Below, piece by piece: positions 36,067 through 49,006 of a DNA stretch of 64,000 nucleotides (position 1 is the first letter of the stretch; the number at the start of each line of letters is the position of its first letter). Both the position numbers and the translations under genes were made by a program. Source of the stretch: Monilinia fructicola (lineage: Eukaryota; Ascomycota; Leotiomycetes; Helotiales; Sclerotiniaceae); the NCBI GenBank assembly GCA_008692225.1, contig VICG01000002.1, forward strand, positions 1,690,001 through 1,754,000, written 5' to 3'. A model generated the notes under the pieces. The model saw nothing but the letters and a program-made list of their open reading frames with translations, was not told where the DNA came from and ran no database searches.

Positions 36067-37841
36067 TTTGAATGAGTGGATTGGTAAGACTGGTTCAAAT
36101 ACTTTTGAAAGAAAAAAAAAAAAAATTGTTGATAATGTGGATATTGAACGATAGAAGACCGAATGTGCTTGGTTGATGATAACCGATAGAAGAATGTATA
36201 ATTCTTCGGGGTTGCCTCGACTTTGCGGAGGGGTGAAAGCTTTGAAGGGCTGAACTAGCAGCAAAAGAATGGTATGGTTGTTTTGAAGAGAATGTCCTGA
36301 AGTCTAGTTCTAGCCAAAGAAAAAGAAGCAAGGGAAAAGGAAATGATTTGTAGTAGATGAAGAGACTGATTGTTGAGATGATGATTGAAGCAAACAATGA
36401 TGGAAATAGAGATGTTAAATATTCATCCTCACTCACTCTGACTCCCAACACCAAAAGCCTAGAACCTTTGAGTCACCGATCTAGATTTCCAGTTTATGCT
36501 CTGTAGATCATACTCTGAATCTATAAATTCATGAGACGACCAAGTGTAGGGGCATGCGCTGAGTTTGCCAATGGGAAAGAGTCCGCTTAATATGGCCGTT
36601 TGTGAGGTCGGTGATCTCTCCAGTGGCCATATTTCCAGTTGAATCATCGAAAACCAGTCATTAAAGTTCTGGTATAGAAGCAGCAAAGAAGAAACGCGCC
36701 ATCGAGCTAAGAGATATGATTTTTTAAAGCACAATAGGATCATTGGATAAGAGACACTTGTCTGTTCAGAATAAGCGCTTCGCTTTGATTTGGCGTTTAC
36801 AGGCATTTTGAAACACAAAATCGAACGCGGTAGTTGAGCCTATGAGATTATAAAGAAACGGCAAATGCTTTGATGCATAAGTTGTATCTGTGAAGCAGTA
36901 ATTTCCATTTGATATGCTCTATTGACATAGCCACGAAAATGCTGTGTCTTGTGCGACCTGCGATCAAGAAGTAACGTTGAATGTTCAGAGCAGTAGCTTT
37001 ACCACACGTGCTCCCAGCTTGCGCGGAGTACGTACTAATTATTAGGTAGCCAATGAGGTGATTGACCATACGCCACAACCCTATAAGGCGCGGTAGATAG
37101 GCGATGTAACCCCTTATACCTTAATCTTGTAACCGGGGTTTCCACTCTGTTACCTTAAAACATCCCCTCAAAAGAGTTTGATTATCTATTCATTTGTTTT
37201 ACTACCACTCGCTGGTCCTTTAAGCTCTGAGAAATCATTAGTGTCTTTTGCTTGCCTCCCCGCGAAAGTTTGGTTTGGTCGGCTTTTTGGCCACATTGCT
37301 AGCTGTCATTGTGCAACTGTACTTGTAAAAGCTTCGAGGGCTGCTTGGATTTGCAGGGAATATATGCAAAATGAATTCATCGCCTGTCCCGAATGCTTCC
37401 ATTTGCTCAAAGCAATCCCATTCCAAAGCGATACCGTCTACAGTTCTGAAAAACAATCTTCCACGTAGACACTCGGCAGCTTTCCATCCAGACTGAAAGC
37501 TTTCAGAGCCTCATCAATAGACACGTGACTCTCCCAACTTTTCCTCAGTACTTGAGATCAACATACGGGCCCAATATAATATTTAATCATCTTTATCCAG
37601 ACAACGGTCAACGGGAGACTTTAGGTTGAGAAATATTTAAAAGCGTGATAGCTTTCCTCCCTTCTCAATATCGAAGCGAAGAGGACAAACATCATGGCCT
37701 CTTCAACTGATTCGAGAAATTCTGAGTCATAACTCATGAATGAATAGTCATCGATGATATAAATATTCTCGTAATTGCTTTATTCTAACCTATGATTTCA
37801 GTGGCGAGAGTCATAATGCATGTGTACACTCAACTATCTAA
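36067..37841. other. Intergenic region, nothing recognised
   Basis: About 1.8 kb between two minus-strand membrane-protein genes. Short frames such as 36459-36818 (minus) and 37178-37468 (plus) lack domains and clear splice partners. Confidence 0.5.
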
Positions 37842-39396
37842 CTACACATTATCAGCCCCCCATTTCTCCTTGTCAAGTTTATCATGGCGTGTATTTAGAC
37901 CACGCCTCCAATTCGCCTTCTCCAAATCATCATTCTCGTACTCTATCTCAACAGACTTTCGTGCAATGCCTGTGCTTTGCTTTGTAGGAGCCAATTTCTG
38001 CAGCTCAGAATATTCATGATGTTTAGTATCATATAATACATCCCTAATGCCATCCTCGCCAACGTAGACTTTCCCGCTAAAATCTTGATTCTCCTGATCC
38101 TTGATAATCTCTTGAGCTTGATGAATCTTTCTCGTCTTTCTCCTATGTCGAAAGCAGTCTAACAGGCGAAAACCGAACATATTCAAGAGGAGAAGACACC
38201 AGAAGAAGTGGATGCAGAATAGGTAGAGGAAATTGGATTTCGTGGTGATCATGAGGCTGGAGGTTGTAAAGTCAATATGGTGCTTTAATACGTAGATAGT
38301 GCGGTAAACTAGGAATGTCTGAAGGACTGCAGGAATGAGAAGAGTAGCTATGAAGAACTAGGGTAGGAGTATTAGGTGTATTGGCTTTAAGAGCTTAGGA
38401 TGGGAGGAACTTACACAAAGAAAGGCTCTGAATATTCGCTTCCAAGGCTTCAAGGTACTAATGAACCACCAAATAAAAACTCCGGCGACAACAGGCATCA
38501 GAATGATATCAAAAAATATATAGGCAGAAAGATATGTATCCATAATTCTTGAAGAGGGTTTGGATCTCCATGCTGGGACCCAGGAAGTCCTTTTCAGGAA
38601 GGGAAGGCGTAAAAGTGGTGCTGATGGCAGGAAGTATATGTTCGTACAATGCTAAGGGGTTGAAAATGTGTCAGTTGTAAGCAATCAATACGATCCCGAA
38701 AGTATATACCTTGCTTTGAGTGATGGCACCCATTTTCCATATTGAACTGTTTCTCGGCTTGTGTGGTGAGACCAGAAGCACAGTAATGCAAAAGATAGAT
38801 CCTATAGTCCACGCTCTCAACTGTTGAGTTTAGATCTCCTCTTCTTGTAACATCAGGCACCTTAGCCTTTGTTGTTAATGTTAGAAGTTGTAAGTGCTCA
38901 TGATGCCAAAGCACAGGGATGAGGAAACCAATAAGACCGATGGTAATGATGGCAAAGATGATAAGAGAGAAGACGTATGTAATATATTTCTTAGCTTCGG
39001 CCTTGAGCATGGCCCAGCATCCGCACAAACAGCCTCGCGCATAATCCTTGGGTTCGTTTTTGGAACTGCCAGCCTTTCTGGGGTCTGCTGCTGGGTTTCT
39101 TGGAATTGTCCCTGAATTCCCATGACTTGGCCGTGAATGTCCATAACTTGGTCATGAATGTCCAAGACTTGTCCATGGAGTTCTCGGGCGTTTCCATAAA
39201 TCTCGTGGCGGTGCTTAATGGCTGTCTTGCTTGCCTGCAAAAATTCGGCGCGATTTTTGGGAATATCTTTTGACAAAGGTATGACTTCCTGAATTTTTCC
39301 ATGAACTTCCATGACTTTTCCATGAATCTCCTTGCCCTGCTTGAAGGCTTTCTTGCCTGTTTGAACGGCCTCAAAAGCTTTACCAACTGTGCCCAT
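37842..39396 (-). CDS. Uncharacterised four-helix membrane protein with heptad repeats
   Basis: Not recognised. The N-terminal 105 residues are soluble and built of seven-residue units (EIHGKVM, EVHGKIQ, ELHGQVL, DIHDQVM, DIHGQVM), probably an amphipathic helix. A Cys-rich junction (ARGCLCGCW) precedes helix 1 (YVFSLIIFAIITIGLIGFLI), a lumenal loop with four or more Cys/His, then helices at DIILMPVVAGVFIWWFI, FFIATLLIPAVLQTFLVY and FLYLFCIHFFWCLLLLNM, and a charged tail. Introns: the one near 38711 has GTATAT and an uncertain acceptor (38666 region or CATCAG about 38624); the next has GTAAGT near 38415 and joins FLC to FFIATLLIP. One A appears missing in the T5 (plus strand) run 39057-39061, shifting VPKNEPKDYARG. 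Confidence 0.65.
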
Positions 39397-40167
39397 GATT
39401 TGAGTTGTATTATTTATTGTTTGAGATTTGTCAAGTAAACATAAAAGTACCTGTCAAAGAGGAGAATGAAAGAAAGGTTCCACAGCTTATGAGTCATTAT
39501 GTAATTCGAGAGCTTGAATCACATTAAAATGAAATTGATGTATTCGGAGTCAAACATTACGCATTCACTCCTTCTTCCTTTCGGGCACATGACCCTTAAT
39601 CATAGCTCTACCTTCTTAGCCAGCAATACACATCTCGGAATCCAATATAATTCTCAATTTGCTGTTGATTCAGATGGTAGCCTCAGCTACGTGAACACTC
39701 CACCATAGAATCTCTAATACATTTTTACCTGGTATGGTTCTTGTTGAGTGAACAATGGAAGGCAATAGGTCATGTCAAAATTATAGAGTATGGGAAATCA
39801 AGGAAATTGAGCATTCTCACAATTATAAATTTAAAATCAGAATGAGAGTGGCATATGAAAGATGTGTGCTTGGAAGGTGTATTATATTAGAAAGTTTTTT
39901 GAAATCCCCAATGATATTACCTCATTGTCTTTAGACCCCACTTAGGCGATGCAGCCATTCTCTCAAGCGCGAGGCTTTAGATGTAGAATACCAACCAGGT
40001 TGCTTGAATGAGACATTTTGATAGCTGTAAATTTCTACAGCCGATATCGAAAATAAAACTCAGGTTAGTCATGCATCATAAGACCGTTGCTTCTTTGAAG
40101 GCTCGATTCTGGTTAACCTGGAATATCTGGAGTTGATGGTTATTCTAAACCCAGTCTGGAACGGTTG
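39397..40167. other. Intergenic region, nothing recognised
   Basis: About 0.8 kb of AT-rich sequence. No domain, RNA gene or repeat noticed. Confidence 0.5.
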
Positions 40168-40884
40168 TCATCTAAAACGGTTCTGGGCCGCTTTCTCGAG
40201 GAACCTGGAGCTGTTCCAGTAGAAACCGGGTCGATGGCAGAGGCTTGCGCTCCTAGAAGTGCTTCCCCGACACTTGATTAGGTAGAGGATTTGATGTTTG
40301 CAGTCGTCAATAGCATTGTGCTTGTTGCCCGCAAACGACTTGTCCACATCACGTCGAATATTTCTGCCAGTAATAGAGAAAGCTGTTTCGCAGTAGGTTC
40401 GAACACAAAGGTCGTTGTAGAACATCCACGGCTTTTCAAATCACATGCTTTATAGGCACTTTCCATCCACCGGCAATCCTGTGTACTACCGTATGCCCAT
40501 ATCATTAATTGAAGGTCCGTAGAGTCGTATTTTGCCGTTGGGTACTTGACGGTGATATCAGATTTAGTAGCCTTGTGGCAGCTTAAAAGCCAAGTTGTGA
40601 GCTTTTTGAGAGCAAATTCAAGTGCCACTTTACTATTTCGGCTGGCGGATAATGTATCAGGAATTTTTTTTTCAAGCCATTGTAACGTATCTGAATCCGT
40701 GATCAAGCCTGACTCAATGCAAGACTCCAAGTTTATATGCGTGGAGAAATACTTCAAGTGATTACCAGTTTCGATGTCGAAATGGATAGCCCCGATTTGG
40801 ATGATTTGCAGGATTATGCTTTAGAGGGTGGGCAGCTATCTCAAGATCGAGCATAATATGAGTCCGGACGTCTTTGACCGACAT
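40168..40884 (-). CDS. DEDDh 3'-5' exonuclease-like protein
   Basis: The layout fits the DEDD exonuclease superfamily: ExoI motif MLDLE near residue 12 followed by AIIQIGAIHFDIETGN, a middle helical part with IWAYGS and CRWMESAY, and an ExoIII-type HNAIDDCKHQILYL. The DxE of ExoI and H....D of ExoIII are present; the ExoII Asp is less clear. It could be an RNase T-like nuclease, but the substrate is unknown. Start ATG at 40884. Two opposite slips: one extra base in TTT at 40805-40807 (PA/IIQIG) and one missing in TTTT at 40433-40436 (LKK/PWMFYND); together they give 239 codons with stop. Divergent from LYS1. A decaying gene is an alternative. Confidence 0.65.
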
Positions 40885-41504
40885 GATTGCGATGCTAAAT
40901 GAGGTAAGTAGAATGTAGTGTAGAGAGATGGACACAAAAGGTTGACGGTGTCAAATAACATTAGTAAGAGAAGAATAATGACGCCGGGCATCCAAAAGCA
41001 AATAAGTAGGTGACGTAAGCAATTATTACCTTGCTGTATATAAATAGACTCTAACAAGCTTGCCGTACATAGGAAGGTCAAGAAACCAAGTCACCTTCAC
41101 GCAAGTGAGGAGACACGACCCAAACTGACTACAGCAGAACGCATTGTAAACATTGAGACTGATGCCATTTCTGAATTATTATACGGCGAGAAGATCACTA
41201 AATAGACTCATGTTATCTACCTCATTGAAAAGGTTGTTATGGTCTCTGACTTCAAAGCCCATATGCAATACAGGTATAATATGTATTTCAACTCTCAATG
41301 TTTTGCTTGAATTGAAGAATATGGGAGAGGATGAGAGATGTAGTGCGATTCCGGAGGCGGTGACACCAATTACAGGGGGAGTTGGATGACTCAAGGGGGG
41401 CAGAAAAAACTCCCCCTCACCAAACAAAACCCGAAGTTGTAAATAAAGTCGTAACACTTCAATTAAGATTCAATTAAGACTCAATTGACAAAAAATCTTT
41501 CATC
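40885..41504. promoter_or_regulatory. Divergent intergenic region upstream of LYS1
   Basis: 620 bases between the exonuclease-like and LYS1 starts, so it should hold both promoters. Just before LYS1 there are three CAATTAAGA/CAATTGAC words (41459-41490). The TGACTCAAG word at 41387-41395 fits the core TGACTC of Gcn4/CPC1, the general amino-acid control factor known to drive lysine genes; assignment is inference. Confidence 0.5.
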
Positions 41505-42723
<1,219 letters not shown>

Positions 42724-43526
42724 ATAATAGATAGCAAAACTTTATCCTAGAAATATAGGCGGACAAAATTCAGAATATAAATACTTAGCCAACAAACGTA
42801 AACTTCCATCCTATCTATATGGTGGAGTATAGCGTGAACCAAAGCTGAGAAAATAAAATTGAACTTCTGCGTTAGGTATTCAATAGGATAGCCGGCAGTA
42901 ACAGAAATCTTGAAGCCCAATCAGTCAAAAATCCGTCGGTTCATCATTGATGATCAAAAAATAAATAACGCAAAAAGTAGAGGTACCCTGTGATCTCAGG
43001 TCCAAACTGAGTATGGAAGGAAAGAATGTTCATGAAAGAACCTTCTAATAGGAATCGAACCAATATCTCCGGAATCAAAATCCGACGTGCTAACCATTAC
43101 ACCATAGAAGGGTTACCAATTTTGATGTCGGTGAATCATTATATCAGCTTATAATCCAATTATCTTGATAGCCGGAAATAACCGTTATCGGACATCAGCT
43201 GAGAGAGGGGCTGTCATGTGATTCTGTGGTGAGGGGTTTTAGCAGCTGATAAGTACCTCATGTTGTTACTGGAGAATGATTGAAGGAGTTAGAAGTTTAT
43301 CAGGCTAGGTTTGATTTCAATTTTATAATTATTTAGTATTTGGAATTCAGAATGTAAATTCTGACTCGATATATTTCATGAGGGAATAAGTTCGAGTACA
43401 GTACAATCGATTATGCTATTCTCAGCTGCTGTCTATTCTGAGACCTCGCTTGATTGCAACTTTCATGCAAAGCTCAACTTCCCACCTCAGTCGACAACAT
43501 TTTCATCTCGACGTCAAAGGTAGAAT
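42724..43526. other. Intergenic region holding one tRNA gene
   Basis: About 0.8 kb of AT-rich DNA between LYS1 and THG1. Only the tRNA-Gln on the minus strand is recognisable. Confidence 0.6.
43041..43111 (-). tRNA. tRNA-Gln(UUG)
   Basis: 71 bases on the minus strand. The acceptor stem CCTTCTA/TAGAAGG is a perfect seven-pair match. The D region reads TGGTGTAATGGTTAGCAC, typical of eukaryotic tRNA-Gln. The anticodon stem TCGGA/TCCGG encloses TTTTGAT, anticodon TTG (43076-43078 on the plus strand as CAA). The T arm has GGTTCGATTCC (B box) with one mismatched pair. No intron. The D region and B box form the polymerase III internal promoter. Confidence 0.88.
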
Positions 43527-44848
43527 ATGGCGAATTCAAAGTAAGTTATTTCCGTATCATCAAATATCACATACCGCAATCACTCACCAATATTCTAGAT
43601 ATGAATACGTGAAAGCTTTTGAGCAGCCTGATTTGCTCATCCCAAATACATGGATTGTAGTTCGTATTGATGGTCGGGGATTTCATAAAGTATGTTGTTG
43701 TACCTCCTCCACGAGTCCTTCGGCCACTTGGAGATGCACAGTAAATTGAGATTTCCAGGTTCTCGGATAAATATGCGTTCGAGAAACCGAATGACAGGAG
43801 AGCCCTGAATCTGATGAACGCGGCTGCCAAGGCAGTCATGATGGAATTGCCGGATATCGTAATTGCCTACGGGATTAGTGATGAGTACAGGTTCGTTTTG
43901 GTCCCAGCATTGGCCTTAGATGACTAGCATCTGCTAACCACGTCAAAAATAGTTTCGTTTTTCATAAATCATGTGTGCTTTTTGAGAGACGCTCGAGGTA
44001 TGACTCTTTACTCTCGACCTTTTGCTAGAGTAAGTCCTGCATCAAGAACAAAAACTGATGCAAGGTATCAGTAAACTCGTCACAACAATAGTATCAACCT
44101 TCACAGCATACTATATTCATCTATGGTCCATCTATTTCCCGGACCCGGAAATGCAACTCACGGCACCATTACCTAGTTTTGATGGTAGAGCTGTGCAGTA
44201 TCCCAGTGTGCAGAACCTGAGAGACTATATGAGTTGGAGACAGGTCGATTGTATGCCTTATTTCTTGTTTTCATTTCCATCCTTTTTTTTCAGAGCTGGT
44301 ACTGATGGGTCAAGGCCACATAAACAATCTCTACAACACCACCTTTTGGGCTTTAATTCAGAAAGGAGGATTGGATGCAAAGGGTGCAGAGAAGGAACTT
44401 GCTGTAGGTCTTGCAGTTCTACAATGATTAACTCTTGATCATGATTCTGATGTGATCTTCAGGGATCATTGGCCGCAGACAAGAATGAGATTTTATTCTC
44501 GAGATTTGGTATCAATTACAACAATGAACCAGACATTTATAAAAAGGGGAGTGTGATGTTTCGTGATGTAAGTTATTGCCATCTCCCCAATCTCCTACAA
44601 CGAAAGATTGATTTGGGCATAGTACGAGTTAGTGGAACACCCGGGAATGCCAGAAGCAATTGATGAAGATTCAGCAAAGTCAACCGATGAGAAAGAAATT
44701 TCAAAGACCCAAGCAGAGAAAGATAGGAAGAGGAGAGCAAAAAGCAAGAATCACGGTGCAACACATAGATGTCATAAAAGACGAATTCTGGCAAAAAAGA
44801 CCATGGCTATTATCAAACAAGCCTGGAAAGATACCCAAAGAGACATAG
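43527..44848 (+). CDS. THG1: tRNA-His guanylyltransferase
   Basis: Adds the G(-1) identity nucleotide to the 5' end of tRNA-His by 3'-5' polymerisation. Eight exons: 43527-43540, 43599-43689, 43759-43890, 43953-43997, 44072-44250, 44315-44403, 44463-44567, 44623-44848. Motifs: [11 protein letters not shown] (metal Asp), [28 protein letters not shown] (second metal Asp), [24 protein letters not shown] and a C-terminal [10 protein letters not shown]. The A5 at 44739-44743 carries one extra base ([12 protein letters not shown]). At the exon 2/3 join the frame works only if one A of 43687-43689 is extra, or if an acceptor at 43750 adds three residues (ISR). With both corrections the length is 293 codons with stop. 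Confidence 0.9.
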
Positions 44849-44988
44849 TTCGAAGATTAGAATTTCACAAATCCAATTAAGATACCATACATTATCTGCA
44901 ACGCCTGGATCATTATCGTGACCACAAAACTCCGTGCCCAAAAACGCCTTTTGCTATTCCGACATGTAGAATATACAGGGCGTAACTT

Positions 44989-45722
44989 CTATTTATCCTT
45001 CCGCGACTTCTTCTTCTTGTCTTTGGTAACTTCTGACGTTGATGATGTATCCGATGATTCCTTTTCTGATTGTCGCAGCAATTTCTTTTGTCGCTTTCGT
45101 TCCTTTCGTTCTCGCCTTTCTTCCTTCATTTCTGTCTTTTCCGAGTCTGTCGATTTGGCACTCTCTGTGCCTTGGCTCCCTTCTCTGGCTTGACTTTCAC
45201 TGCATCTGCGGCAGCTGCTTTTCTCGCCCTATCCGCCCTCTTCTTCTCCTTCCTTGCCCGCCTCTCCTCCTTACTCTCTCTCCTCTCCTCTCCCTTCCTC
45301 TTTTTCTCCTTCCCCTTCCCCTTTCCTTTCTCTCCCTTCTCTTCCCCAACAATTATATCCACCACAGCCTTTTTCTTATCCTCAATCGTTCCTCCAACCG
45401 TCTCCCCCCTTACGAAGAAACTATACAGCCCTCCCTTTCCCCCAACCCATTTACTCCCACCCTTGACCACCATTTCCAGCCCTCCTCCTTCTTGTACCTT
45501 TATTTGTCCCTCCTTACTCGTGTCCAGTCCTTTTAATGACGCATCGAAAGCATTCATCCACCACATATCAGAAGTCTTATGCTGTTTTTTTCCTACTCCC
45601 AATACATTATCTTTTTTCGAGACGAGTAGTGGCCGCGAGAGTCCGATGGTATCGGAGCTGTGGTGGAGAGAGTGCCCGGTTCCGCGCCAACCTTGGGAGG
45701 TAAGAAGCGCGTGGGCGTTCAT
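44989..45722 (-). CDS. TMA23-like G-patch ribosome-biogenesis protein
   Basis: N-terminus MNAHALLTSQGWRGTGHSLH followed by IGLSRPLLVSKKDNVLGVGK is the G-patch-like start of the nucleolar TMA23 family, which acts in small-subunit assembly (family knowledge). Next is WWMNAFDASLKGLD, then a long Lys/Glu/Arg-rich tail typical of nucleolar proteins, ending EVTKDKKKKSRKDK. The frame needs one extra base in the CCC at 45178-45180 (KPEKG/SQGTESAKSTDSEK); then it is 245 codons with stop, against 198 codons as written. No intron seen. Convergent with THG1, only 140 bases apart; divergent from the antiporter pseudogene. Confidence 0.78.
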
Positions 45723-46049
45723 GTTGAGGCGAGGTGACCGTAACCACGGATCTGAGGGGTGGTGGAGGATAGTGAGAAAGGTTGTGGAGGAATAGTGATT
45801 TGAATGCTGAGATGAAGAGATAGATTTTCTTATCGCAATTCAAAAATTTCCACCACAGGTCGTAATCTTAGCGCCATCGCTTGAGTTTTTTGGTGGAGAT
45901 GGTTATGGCTGAGGTACTCGAGTAATAGGGTAGTTCTATGTGGCTGATAGGACTAGTTCTATCGTGTGGCTGGAGACAAGCTAGGGGATGCCTTGCTTCT
46001 TACGAATTTTATTTCTCACACGCTTCATATCCAATTATTCAACATTTAA
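45723..46049. other. Short divergent intergenic region
   Basis: 327 bases between the TMA23-like start and the first exon of the antiporter pseudogene. TGTGGCTGATAGGACTAG and GTGTGGCTGGAGAC words near 45940-45975 are partly similar to each other. Nothing else noted. Confidence 0.5.
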
Positions 46050-47815
46050 ATGCAGGTGAGTGTTTGTACCCAATGTTTCTAAGAAGTCTCAAAATACTTA
46101 TGTTTTTTTTGAACTAGAAGGACTACTGCAAATACATGATGCCCTACCTTCTATACGAGGAGCCTAGAATCAAGGTCATTCTTTGCCTGACCTCATTCAA
46201 TATATCTTAGACCGGTTCCTGTATTGTGGAATAATAGGACAGATTCTCATAGGGATAATATGGGGTCTACCGGTCGGAGGAATTTCATGGTTGGCAGACG
46301 GAAATCAAGAAACGATTGAAGCATTGGGCTATCTGGGCCTTATATGTCTCGTTTTTGAAGGGAGGCTCAATACGGACCTCAAACAGCTTCAGAAATCTGC
46401 CTATACTTCTATATCGGTAGCTATCGTTGGCTTGATGATGCCTATTGCATTGTCTTTCTTGTTACTTGCCTTACCATTTTCTAGTAGTTCTGGAACAATA
46501 TATCCCACCCCGGCAGCCTTTTCTGCAGGAGCATCGCTGTGTTCTACGTCGGTAGGGACGACCTTTTCTATTCTTTCTTCTGCTAACATACAGCATACGA
46601 GAGTGAGCGTGATGCTTGTAGGTGCTGCAATGATGGATGATGTTGTGGGACTTGTTATGGTAAATACAGTATTGTTACTACTCTGGGGAGTGGGGACATT
46701 CGTGCATGGCCAATTGCAAGGCCGGTAGTTGCGAGCTTTGGTTCGCTTTTGGTTTCACTTGCTATCGGTGCATTTGTTCTCAAGCCGGCCTGGGCGTAGT
46801 TTGCCAAGAGTTCTCAATCTGAGGTTCCAGTCAACGTTACCACGCAGAGGAAATCTGATATCAAAGAAACCACCCCCAACCATCTCCGGAAAATTCCCCA
46901 TATCAGTTTCCTAGTCCCAACTCTTGTGCTGATCACTTTCATCACTATTGCATCTTTCATTGGCGCGTCTGTTCTTTTCGCCACATTTATTGCCGGGTGT
47001 GTAATTAATCATTCGTGCAATGTTAGAATATACAGCATTGATGAAGAATCAAGGTCAAATACGACTCAAGGAATGTATGAGGAAGATTATAACCCCATTA
47101 TGAACTTCTTGTTCGTTCCTTTCTTCTTTGTAAGTATCGTTGGCTTCGTCTGACTTGAGCAATCTGATCAGCATTTGATTTCAAAGATCTTGACTAACAT
47201 GGTTTACTTAGGCCTCCATCGGTTTCTCGATCCCAATCACAGACATGTTTAAGGGCTCTATCGTCTGGAGAGGCATCGTGTATTCTATTCTTATGATCTT
47301 TGCAAAAGGGCTAGTGAGTCTTGTCATATATTCCGAGTACTTCATAAAATCCTGGAACAAATCAAAAGAAATCCGAAAAAAGCCTTATGACATGTCAACC
47401 ATCAACATACCCAGCAGCGGAAACTACACATCATCCACATATGAAGACTTTCCTGGTAGGATTTGCAATGATTGCCAGAGGATAAATCTGATTCTTGATC
47501 GCGTCTCTCTCACAAAGTTCGGACACTCTATTGTTGAAAAGTCGGCATGATACTGCTGTCGTATCGGGCGAAGCACTTTTTCTTGTTGTTGTTTGGGCTG
47601 TAGTAGTTTGCACTATAACGAGTCCGATTGCTGTTGGCACTGGTAAGATGGTTGAGGAATCAAACATCGAATCTCCACTAGGTCTAAATCCAGATTGCAT
47701 GTTACTACGAGATGTCAGCCATCGAGATTCTCGGCACATATACCGGTCGCAACATGGCATGATTGTATGCTACTACTGTACCGAAATTTTACCCCTAGTA
47801 AAGTTTTCGGGTTAA
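46050..47815 (+). pseudogene. Broken monovalent cation:proton antiporter (Na+/H+ exchanger family)
   Basis: Decayed CPA2-type antiporter of the plasma or organelle membrane. A first exon ATGCAG (46050-46055), GTGAGT donor and acceptor at 46117 lead to MPYLLYEEPRIKVIL. Family sequence follows: RFLYCGIIGQILIGIIWGLP, GYLGLICLVFEG, the core AAMMDDVVGLVMV, RPVVASFGSLLVSLAIGAFV, SFIGASVLFATFIAGCVI and ASIGFSIPITDMF (after an intron near 47130-47212). Lesions: frame slips near 46185-46205, 46696-46700 and 47456, a TAG at 46797-46799, then TAA (47483-47485) and TGA (47489-47491) inside what should read ARGEIGFLIASLSQSS. The end also looks eroded. Unlike other broken genes here it has true nonsense changes. 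Confidence 0.8.
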
Positions 47816-49006
47816 TATTGTGTTATTTACCAAATCAATAACAGGCAATAGCCCGGTAATTTAGAAACTCAAAATAATACTGTACAGGTGCTCGCAACTG
47901 TATCCTACATTTGTGGTAGGGCTGGTGAAATAAATTAATCGTTCTGGAGCAATGTGTAGCTAGTGATATATTGGAATGGACTCACCTCAGTCACGCTGTG
48001 ATCTCAATTTCGCGGCCAACCTACGGATATATGCGGATATCTACTATTGCATATTACAACGTCTCAATTTATGATATAATTAGACAGGATGAATGGCTCC
48101 TTTTCTTCAAATTTATTATCCCCGTGCTACAATAATACAATTATTATATTCCACCAACGACTCTCAAATTTTGATTAGAAATCATCCCGAGATCAACAGA
48201 ATCCAAAATCGTCTAAAGAACATTTCGATCAAATTAGCAGATCTTTACAATATGTTCGAGTCTCCCCTTTAACGACCCGAGAATGAGGAACCAACACCGG
48301 ACCCAATTTTTATATGATAAGGGTCTGAGATTTTAGGGGATAACGGTTTATTAGTTATGGCGCCATTAGCTAAGAGCAGACAGGTGAAGGGCTATTTAAT
48401 ACAGTAATGAAATAATTAATGAAATCTTGTCCCATGAAACCCTGTGTTAAGTGACTGCTACGTACCTACTAGGTACATACTTACTGCTTAGCATGCCTAA
48501 ACAATCCAAGCATCATCGCCTATTGAAAAAAAGAGACACTTTATGCAACATTTTATCCTTACAAAGTGCTCTTATTTTAAGTTGTAGAAAATTCTTATAA
48601 CAGTTAGTTGTCTCGGAGTCTAAAACAAAAAGAATTTATTCATGCAAGGCTACCAAACCTGAGGGGAATAGCTCGTATTGAAGCCTGATCCAAGCCCCGT
48701 AGAAAAATATGTAACCCGCATAATACCTTGTCCTTGTACAGCATGCGCCATCGGAAGTCAATCTCGTTGCGAGAGGTTGCTGTATGACAAACATAGCCAA
48801 AGGTATTCCAGAAACAATCATATAAACTTTTGGCTTTCTACTTGCCATGTCAATGGCCTTCTCCCTCAATTCCCCTGACTTGGAGTTCACTCATATCATC
48901 ATCGTACCTGTCTCTTGAATGCCGGCGTAGTTAGCAGCTTTCAGTGTTCCTCGAGGAGTCAAGGTATTCATGTTCAGTACTTGAGTCACTTCAACTGTCC
49001 TCAAAG
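47816..49006. other. Intergenic region, nothing recognised
   Basis: About 1.2 kb, AT-rich, with a TACCTACTAGGTACATACTT cluster at about 48462-48482 like the words upstream of PAH1. No gene or RNA seen. Confidence 0.5.

Noticed and set aside
46050..47815. RIP (C-to-T mutation of repeats) as the cause of antiporter decay
   Set aside because: The readable stops need G-to-T changes within ARGEIGF, and there are also indels; no duplicated copy is in the window.
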